The notes beneath the pieces were generated by a model. It had not been told where the DNA came from. It saw nothing but the letters and a program-made list of their open reading frames with translations, and searched no databases. Positions 44,553-53,105 of a stretch of DNA of 64,000 nucleotides are shown one piece after another. The position numbers and the translations under genes are program-made. Positions within the stretch are counted from its first letter, which is position 1; every line of letters begins with the position of its first letter. The stretch spans positions 62,001 through 126,000 of the forward strand of contig JANQJU010000033.1 of NCBI GenBank assembly GCA_028281495.1, read 5' to 3'. This DNA comes from SAR324 cluster bacterium (GTDB lineage Bacteria > SAR324 > NAC60-12).

Positions 44553-46853
44553 GTGCGTGTTCAAAACTGCCCAGCGAGCAAACGAAAGCGACCTGGAAGT
44601 TATCACTTTAGCAGGATGCTGAAGTTTAAACCTCTAAGTCAGACATGGATGTCAGACATGATTCATACTAAATCCTGTTGGTTGGGATGGGCAGTTATCG
44701 TTTGGATAGCTGCCTGTACTACACCACAATCTCATATCTCAAGCAGTCCCTCATCGAAAACGAAGGCTTCTTCAAGCACAGCTTTAACAAGCAGTCCCTC
44801 TGCTCAAAAAGAACCTTTGGTAGACCGGATTCCCTTAAAACCTACCCGGGAGACCTTATCTATTCGATCTTCTAATTCAGAGCAGGCTCCAGAATATCCT
44901 GAGGCAATCAGAGAGGAAGCATCACCGGAATCAACTGATCTGGTCATCGAACTTCCTTTAGTTCCAGCCTTCTCAGAGGCTTCTCCTCCAAGACCATTGC
45001 ATACTCCAGAAGCATCCTACTCCGAAAGCGCTTTGGAAGAATCTTATGCTATGCACGAAGCATATTTACCATTGGAAGAAACAAACTCGATTCTTACAGG
45101 AACCTTCACTCCGCAGCCTTCTGACCCTGTTCAAGTTGCTACAATCGACCCATTGAATACTGAATTTAAACCTGCGGAAGAAGTCGACTCTTTGGTCTAT
45201 GTGCCAACCGAAGAAATAGAGCCTCTAGAGTCAGAACCAGTCGAAGAGCCTGAAGTGCCCATTTTCACATCTCTTCCGCCCAAACTACCCTTTAAAAAAA
45301 TTAATATTCCTCAGAGGGAAGCCCTCAAAAAGATACCAAGCCCTGAGCATCAACCAAATACAATAGAACCAAAGGAAACTATACCTAGCGCTTTCGCAAG
45401 CTCGATGGCTGGAATTGAAAACACAGTAGCTCGAAACTCTATCGAAAAATTAGAGGCTTTGCGTAATATCGAGGAGAAATCCGTATTAACTCCGACAATT
45501 GATAAAGAACCGGAAACAAGGCAGGAACAATTAATTAATGTGCAGAAAGACAATTCAACAGTAGGGAATAAAGAGCTGAGAGAGCTAAAACCGGAGTTTC
45601 CAGTTGAAGAAACTGTCACTTATGACATCCCCATTGTACGCAATCAACGTGTCGATCACTTCATCAATCTTTATTTGACCAAATATCGAAAAGCGCTAGA
45701 AATAGGTATCAAAAGGTCTGGACGCTATTTAGCCACTATCAGGCGTATATTGAAAGAAGAAGGCATGCCCTTAGATTTGGCTTATCTTGTTGCAGTGGAG
45801 AGCAACTACCAAGCTCGTGTTCGGTCGAGCGCCAGTGCAGTTGGATTTTGGCAATTTATTGCCAGTACTGGCCGACGATATCAAATGCGACAAAATCGTT
45901 GGCTTGATGAACGTATGGAGTTGGAATCGTCTACTCGCGCTGCCAGTCGTTATTTACGTTACTTATATGATCGCTTTGGTAACTGGGAGCATGCTTTGGC
46001 AGCTTACAATGCTGGAGAAGGTCGAGTGAATAAAACCATTCGTCGGGCAAAAAAGAAAGGGTTACCCACCGACTTTTGGTCTCTGAAAAAACTACCCCGT
46101 GAAACAAGAGGTTACGTTCCCGCGTTTATGGCCGTCACGATTCTCTCCAAGAACTTAGAGAAGTATAACCTTAACCATATTGAGCAAGACGCCCCTCTGA
46201 AGATCGAAAAGATCACTGTTTCCACAGACTATTCTCTCTCGGAAATTGCGAGACGTGCTAAAATCCCGACAAAGAAATTGGCGAAACTCAACCCTTTTTT
46301 ACTTCGCGGTGTTCCTCCGTTAAACCAAAAAACGTATTATCTTTATGTTCCTAAGCAAAATAAGCCTCAGTTGATACAATCCTTGGCAGCCAACCCTAAA
46401 CCCTCTCGCCAATGGAAATTAGCCTTAGCCGAAACTTTTAAATCCAGAAAAATGACAAATTTATTAAGCAAATACGGAGATCCTATTTATATTCGTGTTC
46501 AAAAGGGGGATAGTTTGTGGAAACTTGCAAAAAAACACCACACAACTGTGAGTCGTTTGCTTAAATGGAATAAGCTCAAAAAGAATAGCATTTTAAGGAT
46601 TAAACAACGTTTGAAAGTCTACCTCCCATCATGGGAAGTATTTGCCAAGCTTGAAGAAAAACCAGTCAAAATTGCCAAACGCAAGCGCCGTGCAAAAACT
46701 CGTGTAATTACAGTAAAGCCTGGAGATACTCTTTCGGAACTTGCCAAACGGTACCGAGTTTCTGTGAAAAAACTACTTTCATGGAACAATCTCCGTCGAC
46801 CTCAAGCACTGCGAGCACATCAAAAATTGATCGTTTCCCCGCCTCGCGCATGA
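44553..46853 (+). CDS. mltD: MltD-like membrane-bound lytic transglycosylase with two LysM domains
   Basis: 766 aa. The lipobox IAAC follows a helix, so the mature protein is probably an outer-membrane lipoprotein; the functional start may be the Met about 33 codons in (44649), since the long N-terminus (GTG 44553, AAGGA upstream) is atypical for a lipoprotein. A long acidic, Ser/Pro-rich low-complexity region (about 60-330) precedes the SLT domain: VAVESNYQARVRSSASAVGFWQF with catalytic Glu near 416, then NWEHALAAYNAGEGRVN. Two LysM repeats, at about 646-692 (IRVQKGDSLWKLAKKH) and 718-762 (ITVKPGDTLSELAKRY), bind peptidoglycan. It cleaves glycan strands in the periplasm. Confidence 0.9.
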   Translation: MRVQNCPASKRKRPGSYHFSRMLKFKPLSQTWMSDMIHTKSCWLGWAVIVWIAACTTPQSHISSSPSSKTKASSSTALTSSPSAQKEPLVDRIPLKPTRETLSIRSSNSEQAPEYPEAIREEASPESTDLVIELPLVPAFSEASPPRPLHTPEASYSESALEESYAMHEAYLPLEETNSILTGTFTPQPSDPVQVATIDPLNTEFKPAEEVDSLVYVPTEEIEPLESEPVEEPEVPIFTSLPPKLPFKKINIPQREALKKIPSPEHQPNTIEPKETIPSAFASSMAGIENTVARNSIEKLEALRNIEEKSVLTPTIDKEPETRQEQLINVQKDNSTVGNKELRELKPEFPVEETVTYDIPIVRNQRVDHFINLYLTKYRKALEIGIKRSGRYLATIRRILKEEGMPLDLAYLVAVESNYQARVRSSASAVGFWQFIASTGRRYQMRQNRWLDERMELESSTRAASRYLRYLYDRFGNWEHALAAYNAGEGRVNKTIRRAKKKGLPTDFWSLKKLPRETRGYVPAFMAVTILSKNLEKYNLNHIEQDAPLKIEKITVSTDYSLSEIARRAKIPTKKLAKLNPFLLRGVPPLNQKTYYLYVPKQNKPQLIQSLAANPKPSRQWKLALAETFKSRKMTNLLSKYGDPIYIRVQKGDSLWKLAKKHHTTVSRLLKWNKLKKNSILRIKQRLKVYLPSWEVFAKLEEKPVKIAKRKRRAKTRVITVKPGDTLSELAKRYRVSVKKLLSWNNLRRPQALRAHQKLIVSPPRA

Positions 46854-46932
46854 TTGTACTGTGGATAAACCCCAATGAAGCAGTCGTTTACATATGAGAA
46901 ACCAGCTCTACGCAACATCCCCGCTAAACCTC

Positions 46933-48195
46933 TCACATGATCAGAATTGCTCGGAAATCATTGACATTGGTATGAGTGGGTCCCGGTACAACTAAATCTC
47001 CTAAGGCCTGGAAGAAAGAATAAGCATCATTTGCGTCTAGGAAGGCGCGAGCATTCAGGCCCAAAGCTTCTGCACGGACAAGGGTATTGGAAGTTAAAAT
47101 TGCTCCTGCATTGTCTTCAGAGCCATCAATTCCATCAGTATCGCAAGCAATAGCATGAATTCCAGGGTAACCGTTTAACGCAATTCCCAAACCCAACAAA
47201 AATTCCGTGTTACGGCCTCCACGACCATTTCCTTTTACTGTAACTGTGGTTTCTCCTCCTGAGATTAACACGCAGGGTGGTGTTGCAGGGTGATGGTACT
47301 TCGCAATTTGCCGGGCAATACTGGCATGCATCAAGGCGATATCACTCGATTCTCCTTCAATGTCATCTCCCAAAATAATTGGTGTGATTCCGTTTTCTCT
47401 TGCTACCTCAGCAGCAGCCGTTAAGGCTTCTTGAGGAGTTGCAACTAGAATATTTTGAACTTGATGAAAAGCAGATGCATTTGGTTTGGGGGTTTCCGCG
47501 AGGTTACTTCTCAAATGTTCCTCAACGTTGGTAGGAATTGAAATTTTATATTTTTTTAAGATATGGCAGGCTTCTTCGGAAGTGGAAGGATCCGCAACTG
47601 TCGGCCCTGAAGCAATGATTGCAGGATCATCGCCAGGGACATCAGAAATCAAAAGTGATACAACTTGTGCAGGAGCAGCCGCAAGGGCGAGGCGTCCGCC
47701 CTTGACTGCTGAAAGATGCTTTCTCACACAATTCATTTCTGCAATGGTTGCACCTGATTTTAACAACGCACGATTGATCGTTTGTTTGTCGTCCAAAGTG
47801 AGACCTTTAGGAGGTAAACTCAATAAGGCTGAGCCACCTCCTGAAATGAGGCATAGCACCAAGTCGTCGGCTTCTGCCTCGTGAGCAAAAGCCAAAATTC
47901 GTTGTGCGGCTTCCATTCCAGCAGCATCCGGTACTGGATGGCCCGCTTCTACAACTTCAATACGAGTTGTCGGGACGGCATGTCCATAACGGGTGACAAT
48001 CAATCCCGAAAGCGCACCATCCCAATGTTTCTCAACCGCCGCAGCCATTGCTGCGGAAGCTTTCCCTGCCCCCAGTATGATTGTGCGCCCTTTCGGGGGG
48101 GCTGGCAAATATTTGGGAACACAACGCGAGGGTACTACAGCTTCGACCGCAGCTTCGAACAAACAATTCAATAAATCAGACGGATTCAAAGGCAT
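46933..48195 (-). CDS. Glycerate 2-kinase (MOFRL family)
   Basis: 420 aa. The class II glycerate kinase pattern: TIILGAGKASAAMAAAVE, LVLCLISGGGSALLSLP, MNCVRKHLSAVKGGRLA, SLLISDVPGDDPAIIASGPTV; and the C-terminal MOFRL domain with CVLISGGETTVTVKGNGRGGRNTEFLL and AIACDTDGIDGSEDNAGAI. It phosphorylates D-glycerate, usually to 2-phosphoglycerate, feeding glycolysis. Last gene of the lacI-SBP-kinase unit (16 bases after the SBP gene). Beside a GH13_18 phosphorylase it would consume glycerate released from glucosylglycerate. Confidence 0.92.
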   Translation of the reverse strand: MPLNPSDLLNCLFEAAVEAVVPSRCVPKYLPAPPKGRTIILGAGKASAAMAAAVEKHWDGALSGLIVTRYGHAVPTTRIEVVEAGHPVPDAAGMEAAQRILAFAHEAEADDLVLCLISGGGSALLSLPPKGLTLDDKQTINRALLKSGATIAEMNCVRKHLSAVKGGRLALAAAPAQVVSLLISDVPGDDPAIIASGPTVADPSTSEEACHILKKYKISIPTNVEEHLRSNLAETPKPNASAFHQVQNILVATPQEALTAAAEVARENGITPIILGDDIEGESSDIALMHASIARQIAKYHHPATPPCVLISGGETTVTVKGNGRGGRNTEFLLGLGIALNGYPGIHAIACDTDGIDGSEDNAGAILTSNTLVRAEALGLNARAFLDANDAYSFFQALGDLVVPGPTHTNVNDFRAILIM

Positions 48196-48211
48196 TGCAA
48201 AAAAGCTCCTC

Positions 48212-49501
48212 TTACCATTTACGACCCTTGATACGCTCTAGGTCTTTTTCTAAATCACGCAAGGCTTCCTCAGCCCCCACTTTCCCAGTCAAAACTTTAT
48301 GAACTGCATTCCAAAATTTATTGGAAACCCGATTGTACTTCTTGCCAGTAACATTGGAAGGTCGAGCAGCCGCATTTTTAAAGGTATCCAACAATTTCAC
48401 AAAAAGAGGCTGTTTTGCAGCTAGCTCAGGATCGCTATAAACGTCAGGCCGGGTGGGCAGCAAACTATGCTCAATTGCACGATGAAGTTGGTATTCTTTG
48501 GTTGTCATGTGCTGTACCAATTTAGCCGCAGCTTCTGGATTCTTGGAGTACTTCGAAACTGCCAACTGCCATCCACCTAAGGTTCCAGTAAACTTTCCGT
48601 CTTTGGTCCCTTTGGGAATGGGCATTACGTCAAACTTCCCTCGAATAGGAGAGTCTTCATTGTTGCCGAGTTTATAGGCATAAGGCCAATTTCTCATAAA
48701 AATGGCGTTTCCTGATTGAAAAGTACCCCGTGCATCTTCTTCAGCATAGTTGAGTACACTATCGGGAGTAATCGTCCCCATCCAAGAGGCAGCCATGCTC
48801 AAAGCCTTCACAGCATTAGGATTGTTGATTGTAATCTCCCCTTTAGAATTCACAACATTCCCAGCATTGTAAGAATCCAACCATTCGATAGCATCGCATG
48901 TCAGCCCTTCATAGGGTTTACCTTGCCATACATACCCAACAAGCTTGGAATTGTTAGCACTCTCTTTGCTCAAAATATCCTTCGCTACAGCGGTTAGCTC
49001 TTCCCATGTTTCAGGACGCTGGTGACCATATTTTTCGAGCAAGTCGGTTCGATAATACATGATCCCCGCTGCCGTAAAAAATGGAATCGCTACTACGCGA
49101 CCATCCGGCGAAGTGTTATTGTCAACAATCGATTTAAAATGGGCATTGATGTGGTCTGCCGGAATGTAATCCCTCAAATCAATGAAATGCTTGTGCAATA
49201 ACCCAGGCCAAATCACATCGATCATAACGATATCAATCTCAGAGCTTTTGGCTGCAAAAATTTGTTGAAACAACCCTAAAGCATCATTCGTAGCTTGAGG
49301 ATTTACAAACAGTTCTACTTCAAATCCGTTTTTGTCTCCCCACTCTCTTGCATGCTGTACACAATCCTGAGAACGATTGTCTCCTGACCCACAAGCAATA
49401 ACTAATTTTTTATCTGCAGCTTCGACAGAAGTGGCACCACTCAGCCAAGCAACGGTTACCATCAGGCATCCCGTTAAAAAACCAACTAACAACTTTTTCA
49501 T
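48212..49501 (-). CDS. Sugar ABC transporter substrate-binding protein (SBP family 1)
   Basis: 429 aa. Signal peptide ending near SVEAADKK. The mature part reads like trehalose/maltose-type binding proteins: LVIACGSGDNRSQDCVQHAREWGDKNGFEVELF, IDIVMIDVIWPGLLHKHFIDLRDYIP, YYRTDLLEKYGHQRPETWEEL, GTFQSGNAIFMRNWPYAYKL and GTLGGWQLAVSKYSKNPEAAAKLVQHMTTKEYQ. It captures a sugar in the periplasm. The matching permease and ATPase genes are not in this cluster and must lie elsewhere. GAGGAGG precedes the ATG. It sits between lacI and the glycerate kinase, so the ligand is probably the phosphorylase substrate. Confidence 0.9.
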   Translation of the reverse strand: MKKLLVGFLTGCLMVTVAWLSGATSVEAADKKLVIACGSGDNRSQDCVQHAREWGDKNGFEVELFVNPQATNDALGLFQQIFAAKSSEIDIVMIDVIWPGLLHKHFIDLRDYIPADHINAHFKSIVDNNTSPDGRVVAIPFFTAAGIMYYRTDLLEKYGHQRPETWEELTAVAKDILSKESANNSKLVGYVWQGKPYEGLTCDAIEWLDSYNAGNVVNSKGEITINNPNAVKALSMAASWMGTITPDSVLNYAEEDARGTFQSGNAIFMRNWPYAYKLGNNEDSPIRGKFDVMPIPKGTKDGKFTGTLGGWQLAVSKYSKNPEAAAKLVQHMTTKEYQLHRAIEHSLLPTRPDVYSDPELAAKQPLFVKLLDTFKNAAARPSNVTGKKYNRVSNKFWNAVHKVLTGKVGAEEALRDLEKDLERIKGRKW

Positions 49502-49554
49502 ATTACCTCCTCATGAAAGACAGTTTTGTGAATGATTCTCCTCCCTGCATGATT

Positions 49555-50580
49555 TCAAGCCTCAGGAGGGCACGGCCCATCCGACTTACGTATCATCAAG
49601 TCCGCTTGCCAAACTTCTTGTAAGTCATGCACCGAATCTCCCCTAATGAGATTCAACAACATTTCAATCAATCGTTTGCCTGCGCGACGAATCGGGTGAT
49701 GCATGGTGGTCAAGGGCGGAGTGCTATAACTTGCCATCGGAAGATTATCATACCCAATCACAGATACCTCACTCCCTGCTTGGATTTTTAACTCCTGAAG
49801 CGCGTGCAGCGCTCCCATTGCCACACGATCAGTAACACACAAAATAGCTGTTGGAGGGAAGGTCGAATTCATAAGCTCAAAAGTTAGGCGAAATCCACTA
49901 TCTTCCGACGGATTCTCTAAATGAATGAGATTGGAATCCAATGCAATTTCTGCTTCTTGTAAAGCGATTCGATAGCCGGTGAAACGGTGATGCACTGTCA
50001 TCGCACCTTCTTCACCTCCAATGAAAGCAATGCGCTGGTGACCTAACTGAATCAGACGCTGACAGGCTATATAAAATGCTTGTTCACAATCCATATCCAG
50101 ATAGGCATAAGGTCTTGCTTCCTCCGTACGCCCATATGCAACAAACGGAAATTGTTTGTCGAGCAGATAAGAGATCCGCTCATCTTGACGTCGTGTCCGA
50201 GGGACAATCAAACCATCCACTCTACGCTCCTCCACAAAGCGACGAATCACCTTATTTTCTTTATGGCCCTCTGAAGCCGAAGTCACTACCAGATCATACT
50301 CTTCTTCAGAAAGTCGTTCCCCCATGCTCATCAACAGCTCTAGAAAAAACGGATCTGCAAAACTTCCAGGCTCTCCTGGCAGTACAATACCAATGCTTTC
50401 CGTTTTCCCCTTTTGAAGCCTTTGCGCTAAAGGATTCGGACGATAATCCATTTCCTTAGCTGCCTCCAAAACTCGCTGTCGGGTTATCTGGCTCACATCA
50501 CTGTATCCACCTAAGGCGCGAGATACCGTCGTGATAGACAACCCTAAACTTGTAGCAAGCTGCTTCAATGTTACCGACAT
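49555..50580 (-). CDS. LacI-family transcriptional regulator of the phosphorylase/glycerate-kinase locus
   Basis: 341 aa. The N-terminal LacI helix-turn-helix (VTLKQLATSLGLSITTVSRALGGYSDVS) is followed by the hinge (RPNPLAQRLQKGK) and a periplasmic-binding-like effector domain (IGIVLPGEP, RVDGLIVPRTR, RIAFIGGEE, TAILCVTDRVAMGAL, SVIGYDNLPMASYSTPPLTTMHHP). The ATG at 50580 has AGGGG four bases upstream; the longer frame begins with a TTG lacking one. It is flanked on its promoter side by a perfect 24-bp palindrome and a second partial copy, so it is probably autoregulated. It heads a unit with the SBP and kinase genes. Confidence 0.93.
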   Translation of the reverse strand: MSVTLKQLATSLGLSITTVSRALGGYSDVSQITRQRVLEAAKEMDYRPNPLAQRLQKGKTESIGIVLPGEPGSFADPFFLELLMSMGERLSEEEYDLVVTSASEGHKENKVIRRFVEERRVDGLIVPRTRRQDERISYLLDKQFPFVAYGRTEEARPYAYLDMDCEQAFYIACQRLIQLGHQRIAFIGGEEGAMTVHHRFTGYRIALQEAEIALDSNLIHLENPSEDSGFRLTFELMNSTFPPTAILCVTDRVAMGALHALQELKIQAGSEVSVIGYDNLPMASYSTPPLTTMHHPIRRAGKRLIEMLLNLIRGDSVHDLQEVWQADLMIRKSDGPCPPEA

Positions 50581-50631
50581 GCTTCCCCTTATTTTATTCA
50601 ATGTTTGGGAAGAATCTTATCGAACAAAACC

Positions 50632-50649
50632 TTTTGGAAATTAACTCGG
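50632..50649. promoter_or_regulatory. Partial LacI-type operator upstream of lacI
   Basis: The core CAAAAC-C-TTTTGGAA differs from the perfect site at 50678 at its central step and left end. It is 52-69 bases before the lacI start on the minus strand. Confidence 0.6.
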
Positions 50650-50677
50650 CTCTTCATTAAAGCACAAGTTTTGTAAA

Positions 50678-50701
50678 ATCTTCCAAAACGTTTTGGAAGA
50701 T
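50678..50701. promoter_or_regulatory. Perfect 24-bp palindromic LacI-type operator
   Basis: The half-site ATCTTCCAAAAC is followed at once by its exact reverse complement, with the central CG typical of LacI-family operators. It lies between the phosphorylase stop and the lacI start. The same core recurs at 50632 and 52539, defining a small regulon. Confidence 0.85.
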
Positions 50702-50738
50702 AAAACTAACACCAAGCTCTTATAGCTGTCAACTACTT

Positions 50739-52499
50739 TTATTGAGCTAAAAACCAGCCTACCTCATACGGACCAAGCTGTACTCGGAGTTCTTTATTTT
50801 GCTCCGTAAGCTCTTGTTCTGAAAAGACTTCTATCCAAGAACTTGAAAGAGTTCCTGATTCAATTGGCAACACATACGTCTGTATATTTGATGAAATATT
50901 ATGCACACATAACATCTGTTGTTGCTTGTCTTGGGTAGTCCGTAGCAAAGCAAAAACATGAGCGTGGCTAGTCAAAATTTGCTGATTGCTATTGGGATGA
51001 AAACACGCGTAAGCAGATCGCACCTTCAAGAGGTGAACATACCGTTGAAACACCTGAGATGATCGAGACAGAGGATCATCCAACAACGCTTCAAGATCAC
51101 AGCGCGTCCATTTCTGGCGATTGATTGTCCTGGCACGGCCTGTTTGCTCGACTCCGGAATGATTACTGGAACTCCCAAACAAGCTGTGGATGTAAACACC
51201 AGGTACTCCCCGGAGCGCAAGCATAATGGCTTGAGATGCTATGAAACGTTCAATTTTAAACGATTCCGGTTCACCTCCTTGAGGATTCGAAAGCGCATCA
51301 AATAGTGTGATGTTCAATTCATACGGGCTTTGACTCCCATTGGCGTTTGTTTTGTAACTCACATCGCCTCCATGCTCGAATGTTTGCTGTGCAAGAGCAT
51401 CAATCTCTTCTGAGGTCAAAATCCCCTCTGCGGGACGTACACCAATACCGTCGTGGGACGCAATAAAGTTAAAATAAGAAACTGTTTCAGAGATAGGACG
51501 CAAACTGGAAGCCCATTCCGATAATACAGACGCATCACCTGTTCGAAATGTATGTAAAATCAAAGGAGCGAGTGAAAACTGATACACCATTTGAGCTTCA
51601 TTCGTGCCATCACCAAAGTAGGAGATATTTTCTTCATGGGGAACATTGGTCTCGGTGATCAAAAGAACATGGGGAGCCACAACATCTAAAATTGAGCGAA
51701 ACAACTGAATCACACGGTGTGTTTGAGGCAAATGAATGCATGAGGTACCAATTTCTTTCCACATAAACCCAATCGCATCTAAACGGATGAAATCTGCACC
51801 TTGCGCTACATAGAACAGCAGAACATCAATAATTTCTAAGAGGACTTCTGGCTGTGCATAATTTAGATCAATTTGATCCTCACTGAAGGTTGTCCATACA
51901 TGTCGAATTCCTTCTGAGGTCTCGAAAGGTGTCAATAGAGCATGCGTTCGAGGTCGGGTAACTTTACTGAGATCCGTCGTGGGTTTCTCAGTTATAAAAT
52001 ATTTTTCGTATTTGGGATGACCTTGCAAAAAGTTTTGAAACCAAATGTTTTGAGAGGAAACATGGTTGATTACTGCATCGAACATCAGCCGGAAAGAGTT
52101 TCTGAACTGTTTGATATCCGACCAGTTTCCCAATTTCTCATCCACCGCTTTATAGTCTACTACTGAGAAACCATCGTCCGAAGTGTAGGGATAAAAAGGC
52201 AATAAGTGCACACTACTTATTATCCCTTGGAGGTATTTGCTCAAAAATTCACCTAACGTTTCTAGGGAAGATTGACCTGGTTCGTTTACTTGATCTCCAT
52301 AAGTAATCAGTATTGAATCTTTTTGGGTAACACGTTCTGTAGGAACTGGTCTGTAAGTGTTAGAATCCAACTGAGAAAATTCAGGATGCTGTTCCTGAAA
52401 CTGTTTCAGTTTAGCTTTCAACGGATCTAACACTAACTGAGCCTGTTCAGAGTCATATACAGCAAGCAAATGGCCGTGGATCTTTCCTAACGATGTCAC
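50739..52499 (-). CDS. GH13_18 sugar phosphorylase, probably glucosylglycerate phosphorylase
   Basis: 586 aa. The sucrose-phosphorylase subfamily of GH13: LITYGDQV, VHLLPFYPYTSDDGFSVVDY, DAVINHVSSQ (His146), nucleophile Asp241 in FIRLDAIGF, acid/base Glu283 in ITETNVPHEENISYFG, and Asp350 in ASHDGIG. It cleaves a glucosyl bond with phosphate, giving alpha-glucose-1-phosphate. Classical sucrose phosphorylases are about 490-505 aa; the 586-aa length and the WKEIGTSCIHLPQTH and ISYFGDGTNEAQ segments fit the glucosylglycerate phosphorylase branch (E. coli YcjM-like). A glycerate kinase two genes away supports this; sucrose or sucrose-6-phosphate remains possible. Cytosolic; controlled by the operator at 52539. 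Confidence 0.85.
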   Translation of the reverse strand: MTSLGKIHGHLLAVYDSEQAQLVLDPLKAKLKQFQEQHPEFSQLDSNTYRPVPTERVTQKDSILITYGDQVNEPGQSSLETLGEFLSKYLQGIISSVHLLPFYPYTSDDGFSVVDYKAVDEKLGNWSDIKQFRNSFRLMFDAVINHVSSQNIWFQNFLQGHPKYEKYFITEKPTTDLSKVTRPRTHALLTPFETSEGIRHVWTTFSEDQIDLNYAQPEVLLEIIDVLLFYVAQGADFIRLDAIGFMWKEIGTSCIHLPQTHRVIQLFRSILDVVAPHVLLITETNVPHEENISYFGDGTNEAQMVYQFSLAPLILHTFRTGDASVLSEWASSLRPISETVSYFNFIASHDGIGVRPAEGILTSEEIDALAQQTFEHGGDVSYKTNANGSQSPYELNITLFDALSNPQGGEPESFKIERFIASQAIMLALRGVPGVYIHSLFGSSSNHSGVEQTGRARTINRQKWTRCDLEALLDDPLSRSSQVFQRYVHLLKVRSAYACFHPNSNQQILTSHAHVFALLRTTQDKQQQMLCVHNISSNIQTYVLPIESGTLSSSWIEVFSEQELTEQNKELRVQLGPYEVGWFLAQ

Positions 52500-52538
52500 G
52501 ATTTCCTCCCTATCTTAAACTATTGACATGCCTCATGC

Positions 52539-52556
52539 TCCCAAAACGTTTTGGAA
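52539..52556. promoter_or_regulatory. LacI-type operator upstream of the phosphorylase gene
   Basis: The core CCAAAACGTTTTGG is a perfect 14-bp palindrome and extends asymmetrically on the right to GGAA. It lies 40 bases upstream of the phosphorylase start. A weaker half-match (ACGTTTTGGAAT) lies about 32 bases further upstream, near 52578-52589. Confidence 0.8.
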
Positions 52557-52664
52557 ATAAAATTTCGTAACATTCGACGTTTTGGAATGTCAATCTTTTC
52601 TTATTGAATAGATTGAGGTTTAATGGATTAAAATGTTTACGAAAACCTTAAACTGAGAAGAACA

Positions 52665-52826
52665 ATGAAATTGAAAATCATTCTAGCAATCGTGGCTTTC
52701 ATTTTAGCCCTTTGGATTTTTCGTAGGGTCATAGGAGTCATCTTCTTCTTGTTGATTGTGGGTGGGTTAGGATATCTCGGATATCGATATCTAACGTCTA
52801 ATACAGACAACAACAAAAAGAAGTAG
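52665..52826 (+). CDS. 53-aa membrane peptide
   Basis: Starts MKLKIILAIVAFILALWIF, then RR, then a second helix VIGVIFFLLIVGGLGYLGY, and ends in a polar lysine-rich tail (NTDNNKKK). Probably two short membrane segments. GAGAAG lies four bases before the ATG. It lies between the operator region and the tRNA genes on the opposite strand. No family recognised; small size lowers certainty. Confidence 0.55.
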   Translation: MKLKIILAIVAFILALWIFRRVIGVIFFLLIVGGLGYLGYRYLTSNTDNNKKK

Positions 52827-52858
52827 AAAGTTCAAGAAGGGCTAAAAAAGAAGGGGAG

Positions 52859-52943
52859 TACCTGGGGCCGGAATCGAACCGGCACGGATTATCCATCCGC
52901 AGGATTTTAAGTCCTGTGCGTCTACCAATTTCGCCACCCAGGC
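52859..52943 (-). tRNA. tRNA-Leu (anticodon UAA)
   Basis: 85 nt. Acceptor GCCTGGG pairs with CCCAGGT (G-U at the first pair). The D-loop has GGTAGAC; the anticodon stem-loop reads AGGACTTAAAATCCT with UAA; a long variable arm is followed by T-loop GGTTCGATTCC. The class II size and long arm fit Leu. CCA is not encoded. Confidence 0.93.
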
Positions 52944-52952
52944 CCATATTGG

Positions 52953-53023
52953 AGGCGACGACCGGATTCGAACCGGTGTACAAGGTTTTGCAGACCTCTG
53001 CCTAACCACTCGGCCACGTCGCC
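52953..53023 (-). tRNA. tRNA-Cys (anticodon GCA)
   Basis: 71 nt. Acceptor GGCGACG/CGTCGCC; D-arm GGCCGAGTGGTTAGGC; anticodon loop CTGCAAA with GCA; T-arm CCGGTTCGAATCCGG; discriminator U as expected for tRNA-Cys. CCA is not encoded. Nine bases upstream of tRNA-Leu on the same strand, so likely co-transcribed. Confidence 0.93.
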
Positions 53024-53105
53024 TTTTGTAGGGGTTCTTTCAGCGAGAAAAACCGCTAGATTATATAAGGTATCTCATAAAAACAAGTACAAAATTTTTC
53101 AAGGG

